In this document: positions 8,328 to 17,251 of the stretch, piece after piece
How the letters are laid out: each line of letters starts with the position of its first letter
Numbering within the stretch: position 1 is the stretch's first letter
Translations under genes and position numbers: made by a program
Notes under the pieces: generated by a model
Seen by the model: only the letters and a program-made list of their open reading frames with translations
Told to the model about the DNA's origin: nothing
Database searches by the model: none
Assembly (NCBI RefSeq): GCF_000214825.1
Contig: NC_015581.1
Location: forward strand, 1-64,000
Source of the DNA: Thiomicrospira cyclica ALM1
GTDB taxonomy: Bacteria > Pseudomonadota > Gammaproteobacteria > Thiomicrospirales > Thiomicrospiraceae
DNA: 64,000 bases
Direction: 5' to 3'

Positions 8328-9551
8328 ATGAAAACGGTAGAACAAGCGTTAGAACACCTGTTGGCCCAAGTGAAGCCTCAAACGGCCACGGAAACCCGCC
8401 CACTGGCCGATGCGCTCGGTTTGGTCTTAGCGGAAGCGATTGTGTCGCCGGTCAATGTGCCGCCACACGATAACGCCATGATGGATGGTTATGCCCTATA
8501 TGTTGAAGACACTTTCCCTAATGATCAGCAGGCCTGGTTAATTAGTCAGCGGATTCCGGCAGGTACGGCGCCCGCTCCACTAACACCCCATACCGTCGCG
8601 CGAATCTTTACTGGTGCGCCGATTCCGGCCGGGGCGAATGCGGTGGTTATGCAAGAAGCTGCTGAGCTAATAACCACTGATGACGAACAATCGGCAGCGC
8701 AGGTGAGGTTTACCCAGCCAATCACCGCCGGTCAATACATTCGTCAAACCGGCGAAGATATTACAGCAGGTGATGTTATTTTAGCGCCTGGTACGCGACT
8801 AACGCCGCAAGCCTTAGCTTTAGCTGCCTCTGTAGGGCGTGATCAACTGACCGTTTATAAACCGTTACGCGTGGCCACCTTTACTACGGGTGATGAACTC
8901 TTAGCCCCAGGTACCCCTCCACAGCCGGGTAAAATCTATAACGCGAATCACACCAACTTGGTAACCCTACTAAAACAACATGGTCTGGAACTGGTCGATT
9001 TAGGTCAAGTGGCTGATAATCTAGAGGCCACGAAAACCGCATTAGCGCAGGCCGCAGCGCAAGCGGATGTGATTATAACTACCGGTGGGGTTTCGGTGGG
9101 TGAAGAAGATCATATTAAAGCTGCCGTACAAAGTTTGGGTGAACTGGATTTATGGCGAGTACAAATGAAACCCGGCAAACCCCTAGCCTATGGACGCGTT
9201 GGCGATACGCCATTTCTTGGCTTACCGGGTAATCCCGTGTCGGCCTTTGCCACCTTTTCTTTATTTGCCCGCCCCTATTTACTGCGGATGCAAGGACAAC
9301 AACAGGTCGCAGCACAAACCATCTGGGTGCAAGCGGATTTTAATTGGCTAAAACCCGATGCACGGCGAGAGTATGTCCGCGTGCAATTACAAACCAATGG
9401 CCAAGGCAGTTGGGTAAGCTTGTTTCCAAAACAAGGTTCGGGTGTACTCACCTCAACGGTATGGGCGGATGGTTTTGCGATTATTGCTGAAAACCAGCAG
9501 GTGCATATCGGTGATTGGATTGAATACCTACCCTTCAGCCAATTTCATTAA
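8328..9551 (+). CDS. moeA: Molybdopterin molybdenumtransferase MoeA
   Basis: MoeA inserts molybdate into adenylylated molybdopterin to give active cofactor. The 407-residue protein has the expected order: N-terminal domain with HDNAMMDGYA (about 47-56), the MoCF-like domain with TTGGVSVGEEDH (about 251-262), and LGLPGNPVSA near 300, then a C-terminal beta-barrel domain. It begins about 100 bases after the moaE terminator and is followed by moaC at 18 bases. No separate mogA/moaB adenylyltransferase is present here. One CAGGCCTG site lies at 8529. Confidence 0.95.
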   Translation: MKTVEQALEHLLAQVKPQTATETRPLADALGLVLAEAIVSPVNVPPHDNAMMDGYALYVEDTFPNDQQAWLISQRIPAGTAPAPLTPHTVARIFTGAPIPAGANAVVMQEAAELITTDDEQSAAQVRFTQPITAGQYIRQTGEDITAGDVILAPGTRLTPQALALAASVGRDQLTVYKPLRVATFTTGDELLAPGTPPQPGKIYNANHTNLVTLLKQHGLELVDLGQVADNLEATKTALAQAAAQADVIITTGGVSVGEEDHIKAAVQSLGELDLWRVQMKPGKPLAYGRVGDTPFLGLPGNPVSAFATFSLFARPYLLRMQGQQQVAAQTIWVQADFNWLKPDARREYVRVQLQTNGQGSWVSLFPKQGSGVLTSTVWADGFAIIAENQQVHIGDWIEYLPFSQFH

Positions 9552-9569
9552 ATTTAACGGAGAGATCCT

Positions 9570-10043
9570 ATGAACGAATTAACCCATTTAGATGAGCGTG
9601 GCCAAGCCAGAATGGTGGATGTTAGTGATAAAGCGCAAACCGAACGGATTGCACGGGCACAAGCCCGGATTGTGATGCAACCGGAAACGCTTGCGATGAT
9701 TGTGGCGGGCAAGCATAAAAAAGGGGATGTGCTGGCGACGGCGCGTATCGCCGGGATTATGGCGGCCAAGCGCACGCCAGACCTCATTCCGATGTGTCAC
9801 CCGCTGCTACTCACCTCGGTTAAGGTCGAACTAACTCCCAATCAGCAGGACAGTGCCATCGACATTATGGCTACTTGTAAACTGGTGGGGCAAACTGGGG
9901 TTGAAATGGAGGCTTTAACCGCTGCGAGTGTCGCGGCTCTAACGCTTTATGATATGTGCAAAGCGGTTGATAAAGGCATGGTGATAGATCAACTGCAATT
10001 GCTAGAAAAGATTGGCGGTAAAAGCGGGCATTGGCAGCGTTAA
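9570..10043 (+). CDS. moaC: Cyclic pyranopterin monophosphate synthase
   Basis: MoaC rearranges the MoaA product 3',8-cyclo-GTP into cyclic pyranopterin monophosphate. The 157-residue protein contains PMCHPLLL near residue 72 and the [11 protein letters not shown] signature near 110, followed by [10 protein letters not shown] with the catalytic Lys. ACGGAGAG precedes the ATG. It forms a two-gene unit with moeA. Together with moaADE upstream this is a nearly complete pathway in 3.6 kb. Confidence 0.96.
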   Translation: MNELTHLDERGQARMVDVSDKAQTERIARAQARIVMQPETLAMIVAGKHKKGDVLATARIAGIMAAKRTPDLIPMCHPLLLTSVKVELTPNQQDSAIDIMATCKLVGQTGVEMEALTAASVAALTLYDMCKAVDKGMVIDQLQLLEKIGGKSGHWQR

Positions 10044-10110
10044 GCTGGCAAAGCTAGTCTAGCCAATGCCGCCAGATGGTAAAACCAAGCCTGGTTGACC
10101 GAGATATGAA

Positions 10111-10299
10111 CTATTTAGTCTTACAGCTATTTAATCCAAACGGTAAATACGCAGGACAAAAGCGGAATATCCCGGTTAATAACGGCACAATGCCAATATA
10201 ACCGATGATGCCAATCACGCCGGTAGCGGCCAGTACAATTAATAATGCGCCGCCGCCAATTCGTAACATACGATCAATACCACCCACATTTATTTGCAT
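10111..10299 (-). CDS. Small DUF2892-like inner-membrane protein
   Basis: This 62-residue product starts MQINVGGIDRMLR and has two hydrophobic segments rich in Gly and Ile. It resembles the DUF2892 membrane module also found at the end of YgaP-type rhodanese proteins, here without a rhodanese domain. The exact role is unknown. Two in-frame ATGs lie close together; the second (10299) is preferred because AGAGGAG sits seven bases before it, while the first (10305) is only one base from that site. It is convergent with moaC and upstream of, but not clearly joined to, other genes. Confidence 0.7.
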   Translation of the reverse strand: MQINVGGIDRMLRIGGGALLIVLAATGVIGIIGYIGIVPLLTGIFRFCPAYLPFGLNSCKTK

Positions 10300-10348
10300 A
10301 TTCATGCTCCTCTATTCGGTTAAACATTATCACTTGATTATGATGGGT

Positions 10349-11530
10349 TTAAAAATGAACCTTAACACTTTGCGCTACGGCATTCGCTTTGGCAATGGCT
10401 TCCTCAATCGAGTTCCCACGGGCTAAAGCCACACCCATCCGACGGCGCCCGGCAATTTCAGGCTTACCAAATAAACGCAATTGGGTATCCGGCGCCGCTA
10501 AAGCGGTATCCAAGTCACTGAACGCCGTTTGGGTTGAGTGGCCTTCTGGCAAAATTACGCTCGATGCCGATGGGCCATGCTGTGCAATATTGGGAATCGG
10601 CAAGCCTAAAATAGCCCGTACGTGCAAGGCAAATTCGGACAGGTCTTGTGAAATTAAAGTAACCAAGCCAGTATCATGCGGACGTGGTGATACTTCGCTA
10701 AAAATAACCTCATCGCCTTTCACAAACAATTCCACCCCAAATAACCCGCGCCCACCCAAGGACGAAGTCACCGCTTCAGCCATCTGTTGTGCCGCCGCTA
10801 ACGCGGTTGAACTCATCGGATGTGGTTGCCAAGATTGACGATAATCGCCATCAATTTGAATATGTCCAATCGGTTGACAGAAGGCCGTACCGTCGCGATG
10901 ACGAATGGTGAGCAGGGTGATTTCATAGTCGAAATCAACGAAGCCTTCTACAATCACCTTACCTTGCCCTGCGCGCCCACCTTCTTGTGCATATTGCCAG
11001 GCCTGGTGAATCTGATCCTGGCTTTTAATCACACTTTGGCCTTTACCGGATGAACTCATAATTGGTTTTACCACACAGGGCAAGCCAATATCCGCGATGG
11101 CTTGTTCAAATTCCGCAAAGGTTTGCGCAAAGGCATAAGCGGAGGTTGTTAGCCTCAGTGTTTCTGCCGCTAAACGTCGAATTCCCTCGCGGTTCATGGT
11201 CAATTGCGTCGCTTTTGCGGTAGGAATTACCTGAAAACCTTCCGCTTCTAATTCGGCAAGCGTATCCGTCGCAATCGCTTCAATTTCAGGCACGATATAA
11301 TGAGGTTGTTCTTGTTCGATAACCTGGCGTAAGGCGGCCCCATCCAGCATACTAATCACGTGGCTGCGATCAGCAACCTGCATTGCAGGCGCATTGGCAT
11401 AACGATCCACCGCAATCACTTCCACGCCCAAGCGTTGTAATTCAATGACGACTTCCTTACCTAACTCGCCGGAACCGCACAACATAACTCGCGTCGCTGT
11501 GGCCGAAAATGGCGTGCCTAGTGTAACCAT
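10349..11530 (-). CDS. purT: Formate-dependent phosphoribosylglycinamide formyltransferase
   Basis: PurT formylates GAR in purine synthesis using formate and ATP instead of formyl-tetrahydrofolate. The 393-residue ATP-grasp protein has GSGELGKE near residue 20, the [10 protein letters not shown] phosphate loop near 155-165, and [25 protein letters not shown] near 265-290 with Mg2+ ligands. It is the last gene of a luxS-mtnN-purT run on the minus strand, three bases after mtnN. Formate can come from PurU, encoded at 61.2 kb. Confidence 0.96.
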   Translation of the reverse strand: MVTLGTPFSATATRVMLCGSGELGKEVVIELQRLGVEVIAVDRYANAPAMQVADRSHVISMLDGAALRQVIEQEQPHYIVPEIEAIATDTLAELEAEGFQVIPTAKATQLTMNREGIRRLAAETLRLTTSAYAFAQTFAEFEQAIADIGLPCVVKPIMSSSGKGQSVIKSQDQIHQAWQYAQEGGRAGQGKVIVEGFVDFDYEITLLTIRHRDGTAFCQPIGHIQIDGDYRQSWQPHPMSSTALAAAQQMAEAVTSSLGGRGLFGVELFVKGDEVIFSEVSPRPHDTGLVTLISQDLSEFALHVRAILGLPIPNIAQHGPSASSVILPEGHSTQTAFSDLDTALAAPDTQLRLFGKPEIAGRRRMGVALARGNSIEEAIAKANAVAQSVKVHF

Positions 11531-11533
11531 AAC

Positions 11534-12262
11534 TTATCCTTCAAATTGTTTAATCATCGCGACCACGACGCGTGTTGAGTGATCTGCCGCCTGGGCTAAA
11601 AAGGCATCAAATGCGATAACATTTTCCTTCCCCGCAATATCCGACAGCGCACGAATAATCACAAATGGCATTTCAAACTGATGGCAGACTTGCGCAACGG
11701 CCGCCGCTTCCATTTCACAGGCAATCATTTCTGGAAATTTAGTACGGGTATGAGCCACGTCTTCAAGAAGATGCACAAAGCGATCACCGGTAGCAATTAA
11801 GCCGTGCATATGGGTGACCTCGCCCAAACTTTCAATCGCTAGTTTGGCTTTGGCAATCAGCATTTCGTCCGGAATAAAACAGGCTGGCAGGCCTGGTAAC
11901 TGCCCATGCACATAGCCAAAGGGTGTGACATCGACATCGTGATGGCAAACCGAGCTGCTGATGACAATATCACCGACCTCTAAATCGGTATGAAAGCCCC
12001 CTGCCGAGCCGGTATTAATGACCGCTTGTGGTGCAAAACGGTCAATTAAAATAGCCGTGCTCATAGCCGCATTCACTTTACCAATGCCCGAACGTAACAA
12101 CACCACGTCACGATCCGCTATGCGGCCTTGGTAAAACTCAAAACCAGCAATTTTGATGGTTTCACGATCAACGAGTTGTTCACGCAATAAGATAATTTCT
12201 TCTTCCATCGCCGCGATAACAGCAATAGGTGCTGTTTGATGCAAACTCGCTGGTTGACTCAT
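11534..12262 (-). CDS. mtnN: 5'-methylthioadenosine/S-adenosylhomocysteine nucleosidase
   Basis: MtnN (Pfs) hydrolyses methylthioadenosine and S-adenosylhomocysteine, releasing adenine; the resulting S-ribosylhomocysteine is the LuxS substrate. The 242-residue product has AAMEEEI at the N-terminus (catalytic Glu), NTGSAGG near 85, and the MEAAAVA and RALSDIAG segments with the substrate Glu and catalytic Asp. Its start overlaps the luxS stop by four bases, so the two enzymes of successive steps are translationally coupled. Confidence 0.96.
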   Translation of the reverse strand: MSQPASLHQTAPIAVIAAMEEEIILLREQLVDRETIKIAGFEFYQGRIADRDVVLLRSGIGKVNAAMSTAILIDRFAPQAVINTGSAGGFHTDLEVGDIVISSSVCHHDVDVTPFGYVHGQLPGLPACFIPDEMLIAKAKLAIESLGEVTHMHGLIATGDRFVHLLEDVAHTRTKFPEMIACEMEAAAVAQVCHQFEMPFVIIRALSDIAGKENVIAFDAFLAQAADHSTRVVVAMIKQFEG

Positions 12263-12780
12263 ACGGCGTTGCCTAGCTCGCGTAATTGATCGGCCGATAG
12301 CAGTAAATCTTCATTTTTCATAACACCGATGTTTTGATCAATTATTGCTTGCGCAATGGCTTTTGCTTCATCCAAAGAATGCATGGTGCAGGTGCCGCAC
12401 TGATACACATTTAATTCCGGGATATCCGCTTCGGTTTTTACCGCCAACACGTCTTGCATTGCCGCTAACCAGGCCTGGGCAACTCGTTGCTCGTCCGGTT
12501 CACCAATCAAGCTCATGTAGAAGCCGGTGCGGCAACCCATGGGTGACACATCGATAATTTCGACCCCATCGCCATTTAAATGCTGACGAATAAAACCGGC
12601 AAACAAGTGTTCCAGTGTATGAATACCACGCTCGCCTAAAATCTCTTTGTTGGGACGACAAAAACGTAAATCGAATACGGTAATAGTGTCACCTTTAGGC
12701 GATGTCATGGTTTTGGCAACTCGCACAGCGGGCGCAGGCATAATGGTGTGGTCAACTCGGAAGCTATCAAGTAATGGCAT
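12259..12780 (-). CDS. luxS: S-ribosylhomocysteine lyase (AI-2 synthase)
   Basis: LuxS cleaves S-ribosylhomocysteine to homocysteine and the AI-2 precursor DPD. The 173-residue protein carries the zinc ligands His54 and His58 (HTLEH) and Cys128 (QCGT), and [12 protein letters not shown] near 82-93. Homocysteine released here can be remethylated by MetH at 37-40.7 kb. No AI-2 receptor or importer is visible in the window, so a metabolic role in the methyl cycle is at least as likely as signalling. Confidence 0.97.
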   Translation of the reverse strand: MPLLDSFRVDHTIMPAPAVRVAKTMTSPKGDTITVFDLRFCRPNKEILGERGIHTLEHLFAGFIRQHLNGDGVEIIDVSPMGCRTGFYMSLIGEPDEQRVAQAWLAAMQDVLAVKTEADIPELNVYQCGTCTMHSLDEAKAIAQAIIDQNIGVMKNEDLLLSADQLRELGNAV

Positions 12781-12838
12781 AAATCTTCTCCAATAAAACT
12801 ACGATTTTAACAAATGCACCGCTTTTGGGTGATGAATC

Positions 12839-12866
12839 TTGGTCAGTTTGTCGAAATGCGTATAAA
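12839..12866 (+). promoter_or_regulatory. Putative promoter of the 51-residue membrane protein gene
   Basis: TTGGTC (12839-12844) and TATAAA (12861-12866) are 16 bases apart. The predicted start lies about 30 bases before the gene. Confidence 0.45.
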
Positions 12867-12902
12867 CTAGCCTAAATGAGTGCAAGTTATTAAGGAGATA
12901 TG

Positions 12903-13058
12903 ATGGGATTTGAAACATTGTTTTTATTAGCGGTAGGCGGTTTTTTGCTGGGTTACAGCCTTTATGACCGTGAAAAAGGGAAACTTGTACGCGGCTTTGT
13001 AGCCTTTTTTGGTTTGGCGTTTTTATCTGCCGCGGTGGTCAGCTATCTGTATTTATAG
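12903..13058 (+). CDS. 51-residue hypothetical membrane protein
   Basis: The reading frame starts MGFETLFLLAVGG and ends SYLYL. It encodes two hydrophobic segments (about 4-18 and 33-51) around a short charged turn, YDREKGKLVRG, which suggests a membrane hairpin with the charged loop in the cytoplasm. AAGGAG at 12892-12897 lies five bases before the ATG at 12903; an adjacent ATG at 12900 is too close to that site. A candidate promoter lies upstream and a bidirectional hairpin downstream, so it looks like a complete single-gene unit. I do not recognise the family. Confidence 0.6.
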   Translation: MGFETLFLLAVGGFLLGYSLYDREKGKLVRGFVAFFGLAFLSAAVVSYLYL

Positions 13059-13079
13059 TGTGGATGTTTTTGCAGATGA

Positions 13080-13104
13080 AAAAAACCCTCAATTAAGAGG
13101 GTTT
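13080..13104 (-). terminator. Terminator of the tRNA-Phe/tRNA-Leu transcript
   Basis: AAACCCTC (13083-13090) and GAGGGTTT (13097-13104) form an 8-bp stem. On the minus strand it ends in six T, just after tRNA-Leu. It may also slow plus-strand transcription from the 51-residue gene. Confidence 0.8.
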
Positions 13105-13113
13105 ATTGTAATG

Positions 13114-13194
<81 letters not shown>

Positions 13195-13239
13195 AATGCG
13201 TTTCGAATAAGGCTGAATCAGCATTATTCAGAATTTGAG

Positions 13240-13315
13240 TGGTGGCTGCACCTGGAATCGAACCAGGGACACACGGATTTTCAATCCGTTGCTCTACCAA
13301 CTGAGCTATGCAGCC
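13240..13315 (-). tRNA. tRNA-Phe (anticodon GAA)
   Basis: The acceptor stem GGCTGCA/TGCAGCC is followed by discriminator A and an encoded CCA. The anticodon stem ACGGA/TCCGT encloses TTGAAAA, giving anticodon GAA. D and T arms are canonical. It is the first gene of a two-tRNA unit with tRNA-Leu and has a consensus promoter 18 bases upstream. Confidence 0.96.
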
Positions 13316-13332
13316 AAATAACAAGTCGGCGT

Positions 13333-13361
13333 ATTATAGATACGGGCCTTACGGGTGTCAA
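13333..13361 (-). promoter_or_regulatory. Perfect consensus sigma70 promoter of the tRNA pair
   Basis: On the minus strand TTGACA and TATAAT are both perfect and are separated by exactly 17 bases. A GC-rich discriminator follows the -10 box, the pattern of stringently controlled stable-RNA promoters. The predicted start is about 10 bases before tRNA-Phe. Confidence 0.93.
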
Positions 13362-13569
13362 ATGGTATTTCAAAAAAATGTCGAAATTGTGCAGGTGAAA
13401 AATTTAATGACAGTTAGCTTTCTAAGTAGCGATTATAACAACGATTTATTGCGACGCATCATGTCGCATATAGCTGCGCATTCTGTGTTCCAGATTCCTA
13501 TCTGCCAGTATCATAATAGGTTGATCTGTAGGCTATGGTTTAAGTTTTATAAAGGGGGGTTAGATCTAT

Positions 13570-14865
13570 ATGGATGAACGGATTATATTTGGGCTGGCCG
13601 TGGCGTTTCTGTTGCTTATTATCGGACTACTCTGGCATCAGTGGGCGTTGTTGAAAGTTAAATATGCTGATGAGCACGCAAAAGTAGCGACACTAGAGAC
13701 TTATCAACAACAATTTCAGCAACTTAGCGAAGATTACCGTGTGTTGGAAAGTCGCTATGAAGCTGCCCAAACCCATTTTGCGCAAGAGCGCGAACAATTT
13801 AGCAGCACGAAAGCGGCGTTAACCCACGAATTTGAAAGTCTGGCGCAACGAATTTTTGAACAGCAGGGGCAGCAATTCTCACAACACAATCAAACTCAAT
13901 TAAGTCAACTGCTACAACCTTTTCGTGAGCAGGTGTCTAGTTTTCAGCAGCGGGTGAATGAAGTACACGATGCGGCAACTCGTGGCCAGGCAGGCCTGCA
14001 AGCGGAATTGCGTAAAGTGATGGAGTTAGGCATTAGCATGAGCCAAGAGGCGCATAACCTAACCAAAGCGTTAAAAGGCGATGCCCAGCAGCGAGGCGCG
14101 TGGGGTGAGGCGCAATTGCGTCGCACCCTTGAAATGAGTGGATTAATTGAGTCGACCCATTTTAGCGCACAGGAATCCTATAAGGATGGGCAGCATAAAG
14201 ATAAACGTACTGATTTTGTGATTAAGCTTCCCGATGCGAAACATCTCATTTTAGACTCTAAAGTGTCGCTTATTGCCTATGACCGTTGGATGTCGGCTGA
14301 GGATGAGCCGGCAAAATCTGCCGCTCTGCAAGAGCATTGCCAAGCCGTTCGACGTCATATGAAGGACCTTGCCAGCAAGGATTACACCCAGTTAATTGGT
14401 CTAAAAAGCCCTAGTTTTGTGCTGATGTTTATGCCGATTGAACCCGCGTATATTGCGGCCCTGCAAGGTGACGCAACCCTGTTTGATGACGGTTATAATC
14501 AAGGAGTTATTCTAGTATCTCACACTACGTTATTGCCGATTTTGCGTACCGTTGCAAATTTATGGACGCTGGCGCAAAGTCAAGATGAAGCTCAAGAGTT
14601 AGGTGAAAAAGCCGGTGAGATTTATCAACAAGTCAGTATGATTGCCGACCGGCTCAATAAATTAGGTACCAGCCTAAGCGCGGCCAGCAACCATTACAAC
14701 AGTACCGTCACGGCTTTAGCCGGTAACCAGGGCTTGTATGGCAAAGTAGCACGTTTTAGTCAGTTATCGACTAAAGTACAAAAGTCATTACCTGCGATAG
14801 AGCCCAAATCCATCGATCTAGATCAGGCGCGCTTAGTGGCCTTACTTGATGAGACAGGGAGCTAA
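13570..14865 (+). CDS. rmuC: DNA recombination protein RmuC homolog
   Basis: RmuC proteins limit inversions between short repeats and contain a restriction-endonuclease-like core; the biochemical activity is not settled. The 431-residue product has one N-terminal membrane segment (about 6-24), a Gln-rich coiled coil (about 30-150), and the conserved core with GAWGEAQLRRTLE near 177-189 and DFVIKLPDAKHLILDSKVSL near 216-235. GGGGGG precedes the ATG. It lies alone between the tRNAs and a terminator, with one CAGGCCTG site at 13991. Confidence 0.92.
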   Translation: MDERIIFGLAVAFLLLIIGLLWHQWALLKVKYADEHAKVATLETYQQQFQQLSEDYRVLESRYEAAQTHFAQEREQFSSTKAALTHEFESLAQRIFEQQGQQFSQHNQTQLSQLLQPFREQVSSFQQRVNEVHDAATRGQAGLQAELRKVMELGISMSQEAHNLTKALKGDAQQRGAWGEAQLRRTLEMSGLIESTHFSAQESYKDGQHKDKRTDFVIKLPDAKHLILDSKVSLIAYDRWMSAEDEPAKSAALQEHCQAVRRHMKDLASKDYTQLIGLKSPSFVLMFMPIEPAYIAALQGDATLFDDGYNQGVILVSHTTLLPILRTVANLWTLAQSQDEAQELGEKAGEIYQQVSMIADRLNKLGTSLSAASNHYNSTVTALAGNQGLYGKVARFSQLSTKVQKSLPAIEPKSIDLDQARLVALLDETGS

Positions 14866-14918
14866 AGTGGGTTTAAAACTTTGAATCAAAAAAAACGATA
14901 AAGCTGATAACGATCTTC

Positions 14919-14950
14919 AACCCTGCTTGTTTCGGCACGCGGGGTTTTTT
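14919..14950 (+). terminator. Intrinsic terminator of rmuC
   Basis: AACCCTGC and GCGGGGTT pair with one wobble, and six T follow. It lies about 55 bases after the rmuC stop. Confidence 0.8.
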
Positions 14951-15030
14951 ATTGCCCATGAACTACGCAAACTTTGCTATGATCGGTCATCCATGCAAAA
15001 TTTGTGCAATCTAACCGGGAATCCTGCTCA

Positions 15031-15060
15031 TTGCGCTACCCTGTATAGATTTTGTATAAC
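15031..15060 (+). promoter_or_regulatory. Likely promoter of the ovothiol operon
   Basis: TTGCGC (15031-15036) and TATAAC (15055-15060) are 18 bases apart. The predicted start leaves a leader of about 40 bases before ovoA. Confidence 0.6.
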
Positions 15061-15106
15061 TTCATCGTTACAATAACAAAAATTTCGTATATAAGGAAAT
15101 ACTGTA

Positions 15107-17251
15107 ATGCAGATGTCTAACAGCCTAATCAGCCAACCGGTTTTTCTTAATCAGGGTGACGTGGAAGAAAAGCGTGCCGAAATTAAAGCCTATTTCAACC
15201 AAACCTGGGAAAATTACGAAACACTATTCGAAACCCTGGTCAGCGATGATACTTTCTATTTACGCCCTTGCTCTTTGCGCCATCCATTGATTTTCTATTT
15301 TGGCCATACCGCGACCTTTTTTACCAACAAACTGGTGCTAGCCAAACTATTACCCCAGCGCATTAATCCGACCATTGAATCCATGTGTGCGATTGGTGTT
15401 GATGAAATGTCGTGGGATGATTTAAACGATGCCCATTACGACTGGCCGAGTGTGTCCGCGGTGCGAGAATACCGGAATCAGGTCAAAGCTGCGGTGAATC
15501 ACTTAATTGACACGGTGGCTTTTAGTCTGCCAATTGATTGGCAAAGCCCGATGTGGCCAATTATGATGGGTATTGAGCATGAGCGCATTCATTTAGAAAC
15601 CTCGTCGGTGTTGATTCGCCAGTTACCGATTGAGCAGGTTAAGCCACATCCGCTGTTTCCAGTGTGTCAGGATCAAAGCGTCGATGCGCCTCATAATCGG
15701 CTGCTTAATGTGCCAGCAGGTCTGGTGAAGGTGCAACACCAAGACCCAGCACCACACTATGGTTGGGATAATGAATATGGTCAGCATCAGGCGGATGTAA
15801 CTGCATTTAAAGCCAGTGAATACCTGGTTTCTAACTTGGAATTCCTAGAGTTTGTTGAAGCCGGTGGCTACGAAACTGCCGAGTTTTGGGATGAAGAGGG
15901 CGATCGTTGGCGCCGGTTTAGTCCGGTAAAACATCCCAGTTTTTGGATGCGCAAAACCGAAGGCAAACAGCAGGCCTGGTATTTACGCTGCATGACCAAT
16001 GAAATTCCAATGCCTTGGTCTTGGCCAGCCGAAGTGAATCATTTAGAGGCCGCGGCTTTTTGCCGTTGGAAAGCGGCCCAAACCGGTTTGCCGATTCGTT
16101 TGCCGTCGGAAGATGAATACCTGCGCTTGCGCGATCATACCCATGCGCAACAACGCCTTGAACAAGCCAATATTAATTTACAGTTAGCGGCGTCTTCTTG
16201 CCCGGTAACGCGCTGTCAGCAGGGTGAGTTTTATGATGTGATTGGTAATGTGTGGCAGTGGACCGAAACGCCGATTCACCCGTTTGAAGGCTTTAAGGTG
16301 CATCCGCTTTATGACGATTTCACCACCCCCACTTTTGATAACAAGCACAACATTATTAAAGGCGGCTCGTGGATTTCGACCGGCAATGAAATTAACGGCA
16401 GCTCGCGCTATGCTTTCCGCCGCCATTTTTTCCAGCACGCGGGTTTCCGTTATATTGCATCAGATGCGCCGGTGCAAAAAGTATTTTCCACCTATGAAAC
16501 CGATAGTGCGGTGGCTCAGTATTGCGAATTCCATTTTGGTGACGAGTATTTTGGCGTGGCCAATTTTGCCAAAGCTTATGCCGATTTAGCCATAGGTTAT
16601 GCTCAAACCGATCCGGATTTAGCCCAGCGTAGCAATCTAAAGGTATTAGAGGTGGGTTGTTCTGTTGGTCGTGCCAGTTTTGAGCTGGCCAAGCACTTTG
16701 AGCAGGTGGTCGGTTTGGACTTTTCGGCCCGGTTTATTAATGTGGCTAACCAATTCCAAACCACTGGGCAGTTGCGTTATACCATCCCGATTGAGGGTGA
16801 GATTATGGACTTTAAAGAAACGACCTTGGCACAATTAGGTTTAGCGGACGTTGCGGGGCGTTGTGAATTTTTACAGCAGGATGCCACCAACATGAAGTCG
16901 ATTTTTAGTGGCTATGACATGATTGTGGCCATGAATCTGATAGATCGCTTGTATGAGCCAAAGCGGTTTTTAAATGATGTAGCCGGGCGTTTAAATAACG
17001 GTGGTTTATTAATGCTGGGTTCACCCTATACTTGGCTAGAAGAATTTACCCAAAAAGCCCATTGGCTTGGCGGCTATAAAGATGCGCAATCGGGTGAAAA
17101 CGTGACTACGCTGGAAACTCTGCACGCCTTGTTGGCGGAATCCTTTGAACCAGTCGGTGCGCCACAAGACTTGCCGTTTGTGATTCGCGAAACCGCGCGT
17201 AAATATCAACATACTGTGAGCCAAGTGACCCTGTGGAAGAAGAAAGTCTAA
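15107..17251 (+). CDS. ovoA: 5-histidylcysteine sulfoxide synthase / N-methyltransferase OvoA
   Basis: OvoA is a mononuclear iron enzyme that joins cysteine to C5 of histidine with oxygen; its C-terminal domain methylates the product on the ovothiol pathway. The 714-residue protein has three parts in order. The DinB-like N-terminal domain carries the iron motif HX3HXE (His158, His162, Glu164). The FGE-sulfatase-like domain spans about 195-450 and contains GGSW and FRY segments. A SAM methyltransferase domain from about 480 has motif I LEVGCSVGRA at 514-523. AAGGA precedes the ATG. The lyase gene for the next step overlaps its 3' end. One CAGGCCTG lies in frame as Gln-Ala-Trp at 15971. Confidence 0.93.
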   Translation: MQMSNSLISQPVFLNQGDVEEKRAEIKAYFNQTWENYETLFETLVSDDTFYLRPCSLRHPLIFYFGHTATFFTNKLVLAKLLPQRINPTIESMCAIGVDEMSWDDLNDAHYDWPSVSAVREYRNQVKAAVNHLIDTVAFSLPIDWQSPMWPIMMGIEHERIHLETSSVLIRQLPIEQVKPHPLFPVCQDQSVDAPHNRLLNVPAGLVKVQHQDPAPHYGWDNEYGQHQADVTAFKASEYLVSNLEFLEFVEAGGYETAEFWDEEGDRWRRFSPVKHPSFWMRKTEGKQQAWYLRCMTNEIPMPWSWPAEVNHLEAAAFCRWKAAQTGLPIRLPSEDEYLRLRDHTHAQQRLEQANINLQLAASSCPVTRCQQGEFYDVIGNVWQWTETPIHPFEGFKVHPLYDDFTTPTFDNKHNIIKGGSWISTGNEINGSSRYAFRRHFFQHAGFRYIASDAPVQKVFSTYETDSAVAQYCEFHFGDEYFGVANFAKAYADLAIGYAQTDPDLAQRSNLKVLEVGCSVGRASFELAKHFEQVVGLDFSARFINVANQFQTTGQLRYTIPIEGEIMDFKETTLAQLGLADVAGRCEFLQQDATNMKSIFSGYDMIVAMNLIDRLYEPKRFLNDVAGRLNNGGLLMLGSPYTWLEEFTQKAHWLGGYKDAQSGENVTTLETLHALLAESFEPVGAPQDLPFVIRETARKYQHTVSQVTLWKKKV

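Noticed and set aside
13308-13577. An 89-codon open frame between tRNA-Phe and rmuC
   Set aside because: It starts inside tRNA-Phe, crosses the tRNA promoter in antisense, overlaps the rmuC start and has no ribosome binding site.
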